NCBI GenBank assembly: GCA_012845835.1
Contig: JABAKD010000025.1
Location: forward strand, 2,135,001 to 2,199,000
Direction: 5' to 3'
Length of the DNA stretch: 64,000 bases
DNA from: Undaria pinnatifida
Taxonomy: Eukaryota > Sar > Phaeophyceae > Laminariales > Alariaceae
A program made the position numbers and the translations under genes. Shown here one piece after another: positions 1 to 10,304 of this stretch. Numbering within the stretch: the stretch's first letter is position 1; every line of letters starts with the position of its first letter. A model generated the notes under the pieces. That model did not search any database and was not told the origin of the DNA. It worked only from the letters and a program-made list of their open reading frames with translations.

Positions 1-308
1 GTGGTTTCTTTGATGTGGTTGGAGGCAGCTCACGTTACAGCGGCAGTGGTGCCCCGCAGCTTCTGCGCAGCGATATTTCGTGGCATCCATGTGCACGGCG
101 GTCGGAATTTGACGATTAGCCTCTAAAGGTGTACACGCAGCCGGTACGGGAAATCGTGGTAGTGGCTCAAGACGGCAACACAGACCTCTCCCTTAGAGTA
201 TCCAATATGGAGCTAAAAAACGAGTGACAGCTCATGGCGAATCATGCAGTGTTGCGATTCATGCCCCCCACCGATTTACGGAATCCCTTCGGCAATGTCC
301 GGACCCCG
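1..308. other. Unassigned sequence
   Basis: No recognisable coding region, RNA gene or repeat was seen here. The short open frames have no family resemblance. Confidence 0.5.
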
Positions 309-413
309 CTTCAATACATTATTTCCCCCTTGAGATATATCACCCCCCCCCTGAAGTATCTGATCCCCTCTCGTGAAATATTTGATCCCCCCAAAAAATA
401 TATGATTCCCCCT
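309..413 (+). repeat. 21-bp tandem repeat, five degenerate units
   Basis: Units built around TGATCCCCC and TATATGATTCCCCC recur about every 21 bases. Read on the + strand they spell five heptapeptides of the form L/K-x-Y-I-x-P-P (LQYIISP, LRYITPP, LKYLIPS, REIFDPP, KKYMIPP). They lie inside an open frame at 234-611 that resembles nothing known. The period being a multiple of three is suggestive but does not show translation. Confidence 0.6.
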
Positions 414-1190
414 GAATATATGAAGGGATCCCATAAATCGGGGGCCCCGATAAATCGCAACATACATGTACCAGGTATAATACGACATATTATATTTTTT
501 CGACGGTGGCGACACAGCAGCGTGGTGTATAGGATACATACAAACAAACGCACAGGTAGCAGACGAGGTGCCAATGACATCATCTGGCGCCTTCCAAGAA
601 GTTGGTCCTGAGATAGTACAGGTGCTGTACAGCAGTGCCGCCGCGGTTAACGGGCAGGGGGTCTAACCATGACATAGGTGCCTCGTCAAAACAGGGAACG
701 CAAGTCCCCCCAACGGCAACGTTAACAAACACGTTAACACACACAAAACAACGGCTAGCAGTGTTCGACTGCTGTAGCTGCGGGAAGCTTTACTGCTTAT
801 GCTGTAGTACCAAGATTCGCCTGTGCGAGCAAGGATTGCGCTGTAACTCGGCCGCAAGGCAACAGAAAAGAAATACTGGTGGTACCCTCGTGGATGGTAC
901 TTCACAGGTACTACAGGCACGGGTTTGATACCGGATGCACCAGGTACCAGATAGGACATATATGGGGTCAAGGCTTTACGACACAGCTACAGGAAACAAT
1001 TATTGTCCGCGCGCCGCGCGAAAAAACCTGAAGACCCCACGGCTCTTCGGGGCCTCCTTCTCCACCTACCTGTTATAGGAGCGAGCTCGTAGCTGCTATG
1101 TACCGCTCACTACGGCTGAAGTCGCCGTCACTACGCAGCCGTGGCTTATAAATCGCCTCCCAGAAGTAATATATACATATTATTAATAGC
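414..1190. other. Unassigned sequence
   Basis: No gene is recognised. A cysteine-rich stretch at about 760-860 in the + frame of 635-928 shows no known zinc-binding spacing. The 9-mer TACCAGGTA occurs at 469-477. Confidence 0.5.
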
Positions 1191-1194
1191 ACTA

Positions 1195-1545
1195 TAATAC
1201 GCGGAAGGCCTTGTATCTATCAGGGGGAGGTACTGCTCTCTACCGTCCCCCGTGTTCGGTTTTATATAGGATTTATATATACATATGGCGTTTCAGCACT
1301 ATGGAAGGCATTATATCTAGCAGGGAGGGGGGGGGCAGCTCTCTACCGTCCCCTCGGTTCGGTTCGAATGCTTATACAGGATATAGTATACCGGATAGAC
1401 GTTCGGTCTATATAGGATTTAGCATAGCATTTTAGGGAGGGGACGGTGTCAGGTACCCCCCTCCCCTGTTGGGAGGCTCTGAGTTGAAACATTGACGCGG
1501 GGTGTCCAACATTTTTTCCGGGCGCCCTTGTGGTATCAACTAGAT
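1195..1545. repeat. Short direct repeat, period about 100 bp
   Basis: A segment with GGAAGGC, TATCTA and GCTCTCTACCGTCCCC occurs at about 1203-1262 and again at about 1304-1374. A diverged relative sharing TATATAGGATTTA and GGCGTTT lies at 2395-2520. No coding potential is seen. Confidence 0.55.
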
Positions 1546-1554
1546 AATAAATGG

Positions 1555-2592
1555 CTGAAGTCCCAAGGGCGCACAAAAAAGAAATCTTCCGACACCTAAC
1601 CCTACCCCCCCCCCCCCGGGAGGGGTGTGAAAAAAGTTATATATTTTTAATTATTTTCTTACACGCTTTCTTTTGGCTTTCTCCTTCTCCGTTGCGTGTG
1701 CTTGCGTGTGGTGGTGTTCACGGCACGACGTGCAAGCAGGACCTTGTTACTAGGAAGGTGTAGATTGCCACGTCATGTACTGAAATAAGCTGTGGTGGGC
1801 TGGGGACACTCTTATTTGGTTTTCAAGTCTTGAAGTACAGCAGTAGTGCTTGGGGACAACCCCTCAGCTACAAGTAGCTTAGAACTTCTCTAGCCTCTGC
1901 GACAAGTCCCTGACATTTGACCTCGGTCGAATGTAGCGAAATGACACAACCAAATGACACATACCCATGCGTCGAACCGTCATCATTCCAAGCTTAGTCA
2001 AGCCGGCAACATACCGAAGAGGGGCTGTCGATGAGCCTACGGCGGTGGAATCACCTTCGCCACGTGCAACACCCATCCACAAATAATAGCAATTTTTCTT
2101 TCATGGTACTCATTATTCACCCCCCGAAGCCCCTCCCCCTCCCTCAACAAGACTAAACCGCCGTTTCTTCGAGCGCTTTCGCGTTGAGCGCGTTCGCCCT
2201 TAATCCTCTTCCCCCCTCACCCCCACCCCCACCCCCCCCTCCTCCTCCTCCTCCTCCTCCTCCTCCTCCTCCTCCTCCTCCTTCTCCTCCTCCTCCTCCT
2301 CCTCCTCCTCCTCCTCTTCCCCCTCCTCCTCCTCCTCCTCCTTTCGAGCTCTCATCTTCAACCGAGTCCCCCGTATTGGGGCTGCGGTACTGTTGAGCAG
2401 GGGCTACGTGGATTGTACTACCCCCTGTGTGCCCACTTTATATATAGGATTTACTATGGACTTGTTTATATAGGAATTTGTATGGCGTTTGGGGGGGGGA
2501 TGGGACCTTCGTACCCCCCCCCCCCCTGAAGGGCCCCAAAAAAAAGTTTTGGGGGTTAGGTGTCGGAGTTTTTTTTTTTGTGCGCCCTTGGA
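1555..2592. repeat. Segment bounded by an inverted repeat
   Basis: The left end (about 1560-1610) carries CAAGGGCGCACAAAAAAG followed by CGACACCTAACCC. The right end (about 2540-2592) carries the same blocks in reverse complement. Between them are about 580 bases with nothing recognised (1640-2180) and the (CTC)n tract. It could be a small inverted-repeat transposon or two insertions of one repeat in opposite directions. Confidence 0.45.
2217..2343 (+). repeat. (CTC)n microsatellite
   Basis: About 125 bases of CTC/TCC trinucleotide repeat with few interruptions. The + frame reads as polyproline, but the enclosing 70-residue frame is nothing else and is best treated as repeat. Confidence 0.9.
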
Positions 2593-2693
2593 AGTCCTCA
2601 GCATATTTTCATTGACTACATACCAGACGTGCTGTCGTCCTTTTCTTTTTTTTTCCTTTTTTCTCCTTTTGTTTGCTCGCTTATTATATTATA

Positions 2694-3665
2694 AAAAATG
2701 GAAATACACTCCAGCTGTGAGATCGAAGATTTCGTCGAAACTCATCTTTGCAAGCTGTGTGTGATACTCCGATCGCGCGCATTACGAGTCGTGTGTCCTC
2801 CTTAAGGATATAGGTGGGCGACACCCCTTACAAACTACAGTGTAGCTATCAGGGTCAACAGGGTGATGTTAGTCAATCTGTGCGCGGAAACTATAAAACC
2901 TGTTTCTGAGGGGGACAACATCTAAAAGCTGTGGAGGGAAATGTAACCTTCGATCAAGTGAATCTTGTAAGTCGAATAACCGGTGAGGGGGGGGGCGGAG
3001 TTTTGAAGGACGTGGAGGCCTGGTTTTGATCAAAAGCGAGGGGGTTTGGAGGGGGGGGGAGGGGGGGGCAATTTGTGCATGTAAGATATAAATACTTTCA
3101 AGGGCATAAGTCTGACGTTTTTGGCACCAGTTTTTTTTTTGGGGGGGGGCGGGGGGGGGCGGGGGGGGGGGGGGCAGCTCCATATGTGCGTGGAAACTAT
3201 ACATTATTTTGAGGGGATAAATGTGGCGGTTTTGGAAATAATGCATCAGTTTATCATGTATATACAGGGGTAAGTCGTACAAGCAGTGAGTAGAGAGAGG
3301 GTGGAGTGTTCGAGGGGGTGGGGTTGGGATGGGTTGGGGGGGAGAAAGGGGGGGGGAGGTGGGGGGGGGGGGCGGGGGGGGGGGGCGGGGGGGGGCAGGG
3401 GGGGGGGGGGGAAGGAAGGGTTTTAGGTGAAGGGTTTGCTATACGTGTGGTGCCAGGTCTAGGCGATGGTGCGGGTGATGGGGAAGAAGGGGGCGTTCGG
3501 GGCGAGGGGGGCGGGGAAACAGCAGCGGCATGGATGGCTCTCGAAAGATAATGAGGTGATATCCTGTGCGTGAAGTGTTTATTAATCTGGCGGATTTCGA
3601 TATTTGGTGGGGCGTTTGAGTAAGGGAGAACGAGAGCGGGGGGGAGGGGGGGGGGGGATTTTTTA
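2694..3665 (+). repeat. FBX arm (+), solitary
   Basis: The arm begins after an AT-rich stretch with TACACTCCAGCTGTGAG and contains the family blocks in order: GATACTCCGATCGCGCG, ATCAGGGTCAACAGGGTGAT, GTGCGCGGAAACTATAAA, GAATAACCGGTGAGG, long G-runs, GGTCTAGGCGATGGTGCGGG and GGTGGGGCGTTTGA. No opposing arm lies nearby. Open frames across it are polyproline or polyglycine artefacts of the G-runs. Confidence 0.75.
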
Positions 3666-3879
3666 GCAGGTTCAGGTCACAAATAATATCTAGTATTAGT
3701 ATTTCCCTCCCACCAGCTTAGTCTATACCGGTATCTTCTACCTCTCCATCGTGCTGTTCCTGTCCGTTCAGCAGCATTTTTTTTCTGCTTCGTTTTGTTT
3801 TGTCCGTGCAACAACGCAGCAGTTATCTTTTTCGTGTTGTTTTGCCCGTGCAACAACAGGTATTATCTGTTCCTCAACA

Positions 3880-4216
3880 GCACGTATGGTGTTCCTCTGG
3901 CAATTGAAGCCTTTCCTTTCCTTGTTCCTATCTTCTTGCGTCACACTCTTCAGAACACCTGACTTGCCGTTCATTTTTCTTCGTATCTCTGTATATTTTC
4001 CTTTTTTTTTTCTTTCCTTTTTCCCTGTTTTCCCTTTTTTTTATGAGTCTGGTTTGTTCTATTGTGTTCTCGTACCCAGTACGCTAGCACTTCACTTGCT
4101 CTACTTTTATGAATTGCGACTGTTTAGTTTTGTCTATTTTTTACAGTCACAGCCTTCTGTGACCACATAACTTGTATCTCTTTAGGATGAATCAGCACGG
4201 ACTCTGGGTGTACTTA
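3880..4216 (+). repeat. R6 dispersed repeat (+)
   Basis: It shares blocks with 14440-14775 (reverse) and 38590-38835: GGTGTTCCTCTGGCAAT, the CTCGTACCCAGTACGCTAGC region and the 3' block TGTGACCACATAACTTG followed by AGGATGAATCAGCACGG. No coding potential is seen. Confidence 0.6.
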
Positions 4217-4239
4217 TGTCGTGAGGTAGAAATACAGTT

Positions 4240-4395
4240 AGGGGGCCCTCTATAGTGCCGGTGCCCGGTATAGTGCCGGTAAAACCTCTGGACTCAGACA
4301 TCTCCCTCAATAGTGCCGGTCCGGCACTCATTGAGGGAGGCCCCGCTATAGTGCCGGTTAAGCGCCACGGCGCCCCGCAATATTGCCGGTTCACT
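4240..4395. repeat. ATAGTGCCGGT cluster with 38-bp palindrome
   Basis: ATAGTGCCGGT or a one-base variant occurs five times, near 4251, 4270, 4310, 4348 and 4380. At 4302-4339, CTCCCTCAATAGTGCCGG is followed after one base by its near-perfect inverse complement, giving a hairpin with one unpaired base in the stem. It may be the end of a small inverted-repeat transposon. Confidence 0.65.
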
Positions 4396-4605
4396 ACACG
4401 GCCACACCAAGCAACACGGAAAGACCCGGTTCCGCGTCGCCGAGCCTGACTTGAAGGCTCTCATGGAGACTGTCAACACGTTGAGCACGAGCTTGCGCGA
4501 CGCGCAGAAGCAGGGATCCCGCATCATAGACGACAAGTCGAGCGAACTGTTGGCAAAAGTCGACATCGAACCCGGAAAGACGAACCCGGAAAGCCACTTG
4601 GCCTG
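4371..4605 (+). CDS. Possible small exon, unknown protein
   Basis: One + frame stays open for about 75 codons and ends at TGA (4603-4605). Its composition is protein-like and charged (segments KTRFRVAEPDLKALMET and SRIIDDKSSELLAKVDIEP), unlike the low-complexity frames around it. There is no clear start codon at the left end, so it would be a terminal exon or a fragment. It lies 0.7 kb from the Harbinger remnant on the other strand. Harbinger elements often carry a second MYB/SANT-like gene, but no MYB motif is visible. The function is unknown. Confidence 0.25.
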
Positions 4606-5332
4606 AAGCACCCGTGTTTGCTTCGATGACACCTTTTTATTTTGTTACTTCGACACAACCGAACGGGAGAAACAGCAGTGGTATCGAACCTTCGCGCGGT
4701 CGTGGTCCCATGTCGTCACCTACAATCATAGCAACGATACATTTCAGCACACCGTAGCCGACGAAAGGACGATCAACCCACGGATTCGTGGGTGAACAAC
4801 AATACGTCTGTATCTGACTTATGCGACGGAGAACCCTATCCATCGACATTTTTTCTTATACGACAAACGAGGCCATGCATGATCTAACTACTACGGTAGC
4901 GGAGGAGTCTCTGCACCGTATGCACGAACCAAACGTATCCATACAACCCACACCTCATGAAACCGATTCCTGTCCGAAAGTAGCATGAGCAATGTCCCCA
5001 TCTATTGCCTTCTTTCAGGAGGGCTGTCTGCCCTCAACACGTGACTCTAAGAGAGCCTCAGGAAACGAAATATTTATAAGCCGCCCTACACCGCCCGATA
5101 CCGGCCCACCACCCACACCCACCCTGGTCGGGTGTCCACCAACAATAACTCAACTCCTACTAGTTGCAATATACACCTTATGTGGCAACGCCACGGGACA
5201 GAGTTGTTTGTTTTTTGTGCTATGAATCAACATTACTCGGAAACTAACGAGCATCGTCCGCCAATATCATCGTCAAAGTCCCAAATTGCTTCTGCGATAC
5301 TACCGATACAAGAAAATAGTAAATAAATACTC
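4606..5332. other. Unassigned sequence
   Basis: No recognisable gene or repeat was seen. It could be internal or flanking sequence of the Harbinger remnant. Confidence 0.5.
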
Positions 5333-5950
5333 TCAGGCATAGCCGACCTCAAAGCACTCTCCCAGAGTGGAGGGCAAGCACCCGAAGTACGTTGCTGCTA
5401 CGTTGCCATACAGACACGGTTGTGCGTTTGTCAGGGGGAGCGCCAACCCATAGTATTCGCCGACGGGCTGCAACCGGAGTGTTAGGTTAGCCCAGTGGTC
5501 AATTAACACAAACTCTTTCACCACCTTCCCGAACATCCACTCAACACAAATCCGGACCTTCGAAACACTTCTGTTGTATGCTTTCTGAGCGGGGTTGAGG
5601 TTTGCGCCTCCGAATCCGCGGTCAATGTGAGACATGATCGGATACGCGGCATCAACGTAGACCTTGCAATGCATGGGCTACCCCCCTTGCACTGCTGCAA
5701 GCCGATCGATGAGTTTGCTTTGGGACAGGAGGTACGAGTCATGGCGTCGACCGGTCTCGACGTGAACGTCTGTCTGCAAATACGACGGATTGCCACGCCA
5801 GCCCATGCACTTTATTTTGCTCATCATAACACTCGCGTGGAAGTCCTCGTCCCCACCTGGCATACGCATGGCCCTGACGGTGCCGTCGATGAAGCCAATG
5901 ATGAATGCTAGCTCGCACGCCACACCTCCTGTTTCGAAGTCAACAGTCAC
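5333..5950 (-). pseudogene. Harbinger/PIF-type transposase remnant (DDE_Tnp_4-like)
   Basis: Read on the minus strand, one frame runs from 5950 to 5333 with a single in-frame TAG at 5678-5680. Before the stop are GFIDGT (first catalytic Asp) and GRRHDSYLLSQSKL. After it are VDAAYP (second Asp) and RICVEWMFGKV (catalytic Glu with the family's VE-x-x-FG pattern). These are hallmarks of the Harbinger/PIF endonuclease superfamily, which cuts and pastes DNA in the nucleus. The N-terminal part of a normal transposase (about 350-400 residues) is not recognisable, so this is about 200 residues of the catalytic core. The triad survives, but the stop and the missing N-terminus make it non-functional as it stands, unless introns hide the rest. 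Confidence 0.75.
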
Positions 5951-7746
5951 ACAGCAGCGAAGGTGGGGCTAACATTCGTGGATGGGGAAGAGTACATGGT
6001 GTTTTGGGAAAAAATACTCGCGCGGTCTTCGAGCGTACCTGGTACTTACGGTCACGCGGTGGTCATCTCAAGTTAAGTCGGCACTGAAAACGATCCATTA
6101 GTTTCTGCGATGACAACGATAACATGTACGCGTTTTCAAACAAAAGGGTGCCTTGGAACGTGCGCCTACGATAGCTTCACGCAGCAGGTACCGTTTGATA
6201 CACCTCAACCACCCGCATCCAAAGTCGTGTCCCTTTTCCATCCACGACGTCTGCGTAAGTAGCGACATGGTCATCGTTGTCTGATCGTGTTCGGGTGGAA
6301 AAAAGCAGTATAGATAAACGCTCTCACCCTTTTCATCGATCTTGCGCCTGTGCAGGTCGAAGCGCTTCACGTGGAAACAAAGACAATCTTTCAGTTGGTG
6401 GCAGTGCTTCTCTCATAGGAAGTCGACAGTCTCGTTGAAGAGCCTTGATAGCTGCGTGCAGTCTCGCCCGAACTCCTATTGAAGATCTTGAAATCGACCG
6501 AGGTATCTGGGCCCCTGTGCACCACATATGGTATGAAATATAACAGCTGTCAGCTGTGTCATAGACGGACGTTTGACGTGTTCCTATCACCAGCCATACC
6601 AGGTACACAGCACGCAGCACGACATCGACGAGGGTGTACTGCATGCTGCGCGGGGAGCATACCGGTATACGAACACGGCATGTTTTCGTTCTAGCAGACG
6701 TCACTTACAACTTGTACTGTGATTGAAGCCTGTCTAGGTCATGTTGCGCATACACTTTCTACTACTGCTGTGCAAGGACCTCATCTTTCGCGCTGATCTC
6801 ATTATCGTTATTCGGTGTAACCATTGGTGGTGATGCTTGTACAAATAAAGGTGCCGGCGCGACCAGCACCGCCTTCGGAAGCCCGACACCATGCTCCGCC
6901 CGGTAGAAGCTGCTCATCACCGCGTACAGCAATACGATATGGCGATAAAACAGTGAGGATATGCGATTTATTATATGAGTAAACAGGCCATCGTCTACTC
7001 TATTACGTTTTCTAGGTACGCACGTACGCTATCATTAGTACTCACAAACGGATAGGTACATGTACTGCTCAGTACCCGCTACGGTTAGACAAGAAACAGA
7101 GCTCAACGCACTTCATACGGCGGAGGAGAATGAGCAGCGCCGTTTCCCCGTGGAAGACAGACGCGTTCCGAAGCTTGACCTTCCGTGGGATACGCAGCGC
7201 GTTGTACAGCCGCGGCATGTCAACCTTCTTGATCCTGAAGTTGCCCCTTGCGGTGATCGAGTCGACCGTTGAAAACGTAGGTGCATGTCCTCGAAAAGAC
7301 GGACCTATGGCTCAGTCCTGTCTCTCCAAATCTCGCACACAACCAGAGCAAATCCAGCCGCATGATGCTTCTCTCTCTTCTGCTTATCTCCCTCCCTCCC
7401 GTCCTCTGCGAGAGTCGCAAACCTCAACACAAGTCGCAACAGCAGGTCAATCCTCAATCGTTCGCGTGAGCAAAGAACGCCGCCTCGCCGGTTCAGTTGA
7501 ACGCCTCTTATTTTGCGTCTCCGCGTCATACCCTGGCTGCCGATTCGAGCCCTCGCGCATTACAAGAATGTCTCTGCCTCACGTGCCGTCTGCACTCCGC
7601 AGCAGCACAGGAGCAGCAACAGCGTCTTGGTTTTATTGTTGCCTGGGTGGCCACAAATGCGACTCGACCACGGGTGCAGCCCTGGATCAACCCTCGCGGA
7701 GATTGTAAGTCGTATGATCTGGTCGTTGTTGATGAAAGTTCCCTCT
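5951..7746. other. Unassigned sequence
   Basis: Several frames of 60-190 codons are open here (for example 7130-7708 + and 6333-6704 -), but none resembles a known family and they overlap on both strands. The GC-rich composition alone can explain their length. TACCTGGTA occurs at 6036-6044. Confidence 0.45.
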
Positions 7747-7791
7747 AAATCGTTCACTCAAATTGTAATTTCCATGCCGTTTTTGGCAAAA
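7747..7791 (+). repeat. Short repeat B (YR element 3' side)
   Basis: A 45-base segment (AATCGTTCACTCA ... TTTTTGGCAAA) is repeated in the same orientation at 14188-14232 with few mismatches. Here it lies 22 bases outside the 225-bp terminal repeat A. Confidence 0.75.
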
Positions 7792-7813
7792 GGCAGGTAG
7801 GTGGGAAATCAGA

Positions 7814-8038
7814 CAGTCTATCACACCTTGAACTTGTCTTGCTCACGATGATTCTCTCTGCTCTGCGTGCTTCTCTTGTTAGTCAGCAACCAGACAGACT
7901 GATCCAAAATTCCATTTGCTATTCCAGGACAAGTACAAGTAACCACCCGCATTGATCTCATAGGTCAAGGTGCAACAACCCCAAACTTCTTCCGTATATA
8001 CAAAACCCATATTTTCTCGTGCCTCGATAATAATACGC
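7814..8038 (-). repeat. Terminal direct repeat A2 of the YR element
   Basis: It aligns over its whole length, in the same orientation, with 13353-13578. Shared blocks include CAGTCTATCACACCTTG, CCAGACAGACTGATCCAA, CAGGACAAGTACAAGTAACC and GCCTCGATAATAA. With B at 7747-7791 it gives the A2-B2 3' end expected of split direct repeats. Confidence 0.85.
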
Positions 8039-8374
8039 GTTGCATTTTGCTTTCGAAGTTGCATCATATTAGTGTGCCCCCCCCGCTCGGAGAACGGGGG
8101 GCGGAGAGAGGGGCAGGCCCCCGAGGCTGCTCCAACAGCAGCCCCACGCTATCGTCCGTAACCCTGAGTCAAGTTCCATCCCAACTGGCAATGTCGAGCT
8201 TTCGACACCAGCCTCCAACAATGGTGTTTGGCTCAGCTTACGGACGCATTGGGTCCCTCCCTTAACCCCTTTGCTGTACCCCTAGGGTGCGCACGTCAAT
8301 ATCCAACTCCTCCTTTCTATCCGCCTGACATAAATGATAAGGTTGCCTACTAGTTGAAGTAGTTACGTCGACTC
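8039..8374. other. Non-coding 3' part of the YR element
   Basis: This lies between the recombinase stop and terminal repeat A2. No internal copy of repeat B was found here, although canonical split direct repeats would have one. Confidence 0.5.
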
Positions 8375-9554
8375 TTACCCCTCCAGCTTGGGAATGGGGT
8401 TAACTTGCCCCCAGTCTGTACCCTTCCCCGGCTGGATCCCGTTACCCATCTCCTCCTGGGCCATTGCATTTGCTACCCGGCTGGCATCCATCCCGTGGCT
8501 ACGAACGTTCGCCTTATAGGCATCAGACGCCCACCGGCCCTCCCGTTGCAACGTCTCTAGGGAGGCACCCCCTGCTGATAGGTGCGTTGCGCCCCCAATT
8601 CTAAGGGAGTGCAGCGCGTACTCATCCGCCCGCCCGCCCGCCAACGCGACCACTTCTCGCAGGGCTACCGTCGCTTGCTCCTTCGTCCACATGGACCATC
8701 TGCCACCAACACTGCCTTACGCCACGAGGGGAAGGACGAGGGAAAAGACAAATAACAAGACATCAACTCGAGCATAAGATCGAGAGCACCGCCACCGGCC
8801 ACTACGGGCCTCGGTGCAACCGCCCCAACGCGCGAAATGCCGCCCCTTTGCGCAACTGGTCGCCCTTAGACCCACAAAATCAAACCTCGACGCGGTCGGC
8901 TCTCGACCATTGTGCCACCCCCAACTGTACCCGACCGCGAAAGAAAGGCACGTCTGCCCGTCGTAAATAATACGTTTCGTGGATACGTGACCTGGTTTCC
9001 GCGAACATTTCGGACGCGCGGGTCAAAAAACAAAACGACGCACACAACGCAAGCCACAACACGCGCCCCCAGTTACGCCAAGAACGGTTCAAAGTTTCGC
9101 CAGCAAGCAACATAGCCCACGACACGGGCCGACGAACGGTCGCCTGACTACTCACTCCGTCATGCGGGCGCGCCGCACCTTTGAGGGCGCTCGCGATGAC
9201 GGAGTCAGTGGTGTCGAGCTCGAAACCGCGTGAAATGCGATGGAAAAACTTGATGGCCGACAAATGGCTTTCGATGGTCGCCGATCGCAGTTTCTTGGTG
9301 GCAAACGCGTACGCTACATATTCAAACAAATGCCACACGTTGTTCATATCGTCAATGACGCGATCAAGAAAAAAGGGAACACCAGAACGTACCCGAAAGT
9401 CTACCCATGCTCCAAAATGCCACAAATAAGCTCGTTCAGTCGAGGCCGCAACGGCGTGTCGCATGAGGCTCAGGTCAGCACCGAAGTACATAGGGAAATG
9501 CCCATGGTCCCCAGTTCCCGAACCTGCCACGGGATGTTGAGACGAACGGCGCAC
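8375..9554 (-). pseudogene. Tyrosine recombinase (YR) of the retroelement, broken
   Basis: The first section (9554-8880) has an N-terminal SAM-like part (STERAYLWHFGAWVDF, SHLSAIKFFHR) and a first catalytic Arg in FLTRASEMF. It ends at an in-frame TGA at 8880, after which the same frame continues with CGSKGDQLRKGAAFRALGR, so a single stop interrupts the protein. A frameshift follows, with ALDLMLELMSC in another frame. A further shift leads into 8692-8375, which has HSLRIGGATHLS (catalytic H-x-x-R) and GRWASDAYKANVR (catalytic Tyr). All catalytic residues of a phage-integrase-fold recombinase are therefore present, but split over three frames. The enzyme would join the cDNA circle to the genome by strand exchange. 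Confidence 0.8.
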
Positions 9555-10304
9555 AAATTATCAAGAACGGAGCCGTGATCCCAGCGACAGATACCGTCGG
9601 CGGCAGCGTTGTGGATACCACGCGCATGCGTTGCCTCGAAATGCCATCCGGATGACACTTCGAGAACCCCAAGGAGACACATGAGGGCACCGGAACGCGG
9701 TTTCCAGCCCCTCCCGACATCGACGCACCCAATGCACGGCGGCCTTGTTGTCTCCTCGCAACAAAGCACAATCTCCCGTCGCTGACGGTCGATCGGCACA
9801 AGAAGACACTAGGACAAATGCCGACACAACCATGCCCAAACGTTCAAGCACGTTGATAGATAAGTCGTCCACGCCGCGAACGGACTTACTCGAGCCGCAA
9901 AACGTGACTGTTCCTGGGCTGAGGTCATAGCGCCAGTCACCACCGGTTTCGAGACAACATCGCCTGACGGCGGTTCTGGACAAGTCCGAGAACAACGTAC
10001 GTTGTGCCGGGCGCTCCAGCAAAGGATACATCGGTGCCGACAGCACCCCGCGGCGCGCATCAAGACGTTTGTCAACAAACCACTGCCATAACTCGAGATC
10101 CGCATGGACGTCGGGCCCAAGGGCATCACGCCGCCCCGGATTGGCCATTCGAACAGCGAAGTGATCACCGGCAGCGATGCGCGGCATCCCAACCAAAGCC
10201 AACAAACGATGCACGAAAAAAGACCCGGAACGAACGGCGAAAGAGATGTGCATGAGGAAACCCGCCAGCTGCGACACCTCATAGGTGCGGCAGTCGGGGG
10301 CCAC
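9470..10304 (-). pseudogene. RNase H domain of the YR retroelement, frameshifted
   Basis: Frame 10304 to about 9720 carries the connector (VSQLAGFLMHISFAVRSGSF) and the core with SATGDCALLRGDNKAAVHW (D-N helix). A second frame, 9799-9470, continues with RSGALMCLLGVLEVSSGWHF and HARGIHNAAADGICRW, the closing H-x-RG-x-x-N-x-x-AD motif of retroelement RNase H. At least one frameshift lies near 9720-9800, and another separates this from the RT frame upstream. RNase H would remove RNA from the RNA-DNA hybrid during reverse transcription. Confidence 0.75.

Noticed and set aside
2184-2396. Proline-rich protein of 70 residues
   Set aside because: The frame is only the (CTC)n microsatellite with short flanks.
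2869-3282. Proline-rich minus-strand proteins across FBX arms (also 15511-16382, 23891-24634, 46655-46957)
   Set aside because: Similar frames recur in every FBX arm because the repeat recurs. C-runs create polyproline, and the frames are not conserved at indels.
9809-10300. C-terminal part of the long RT frame as a functional domain
   Set aside because: RNase H motifs lie in other frames here, so this part of the RT frame is out-of-phase read-through.
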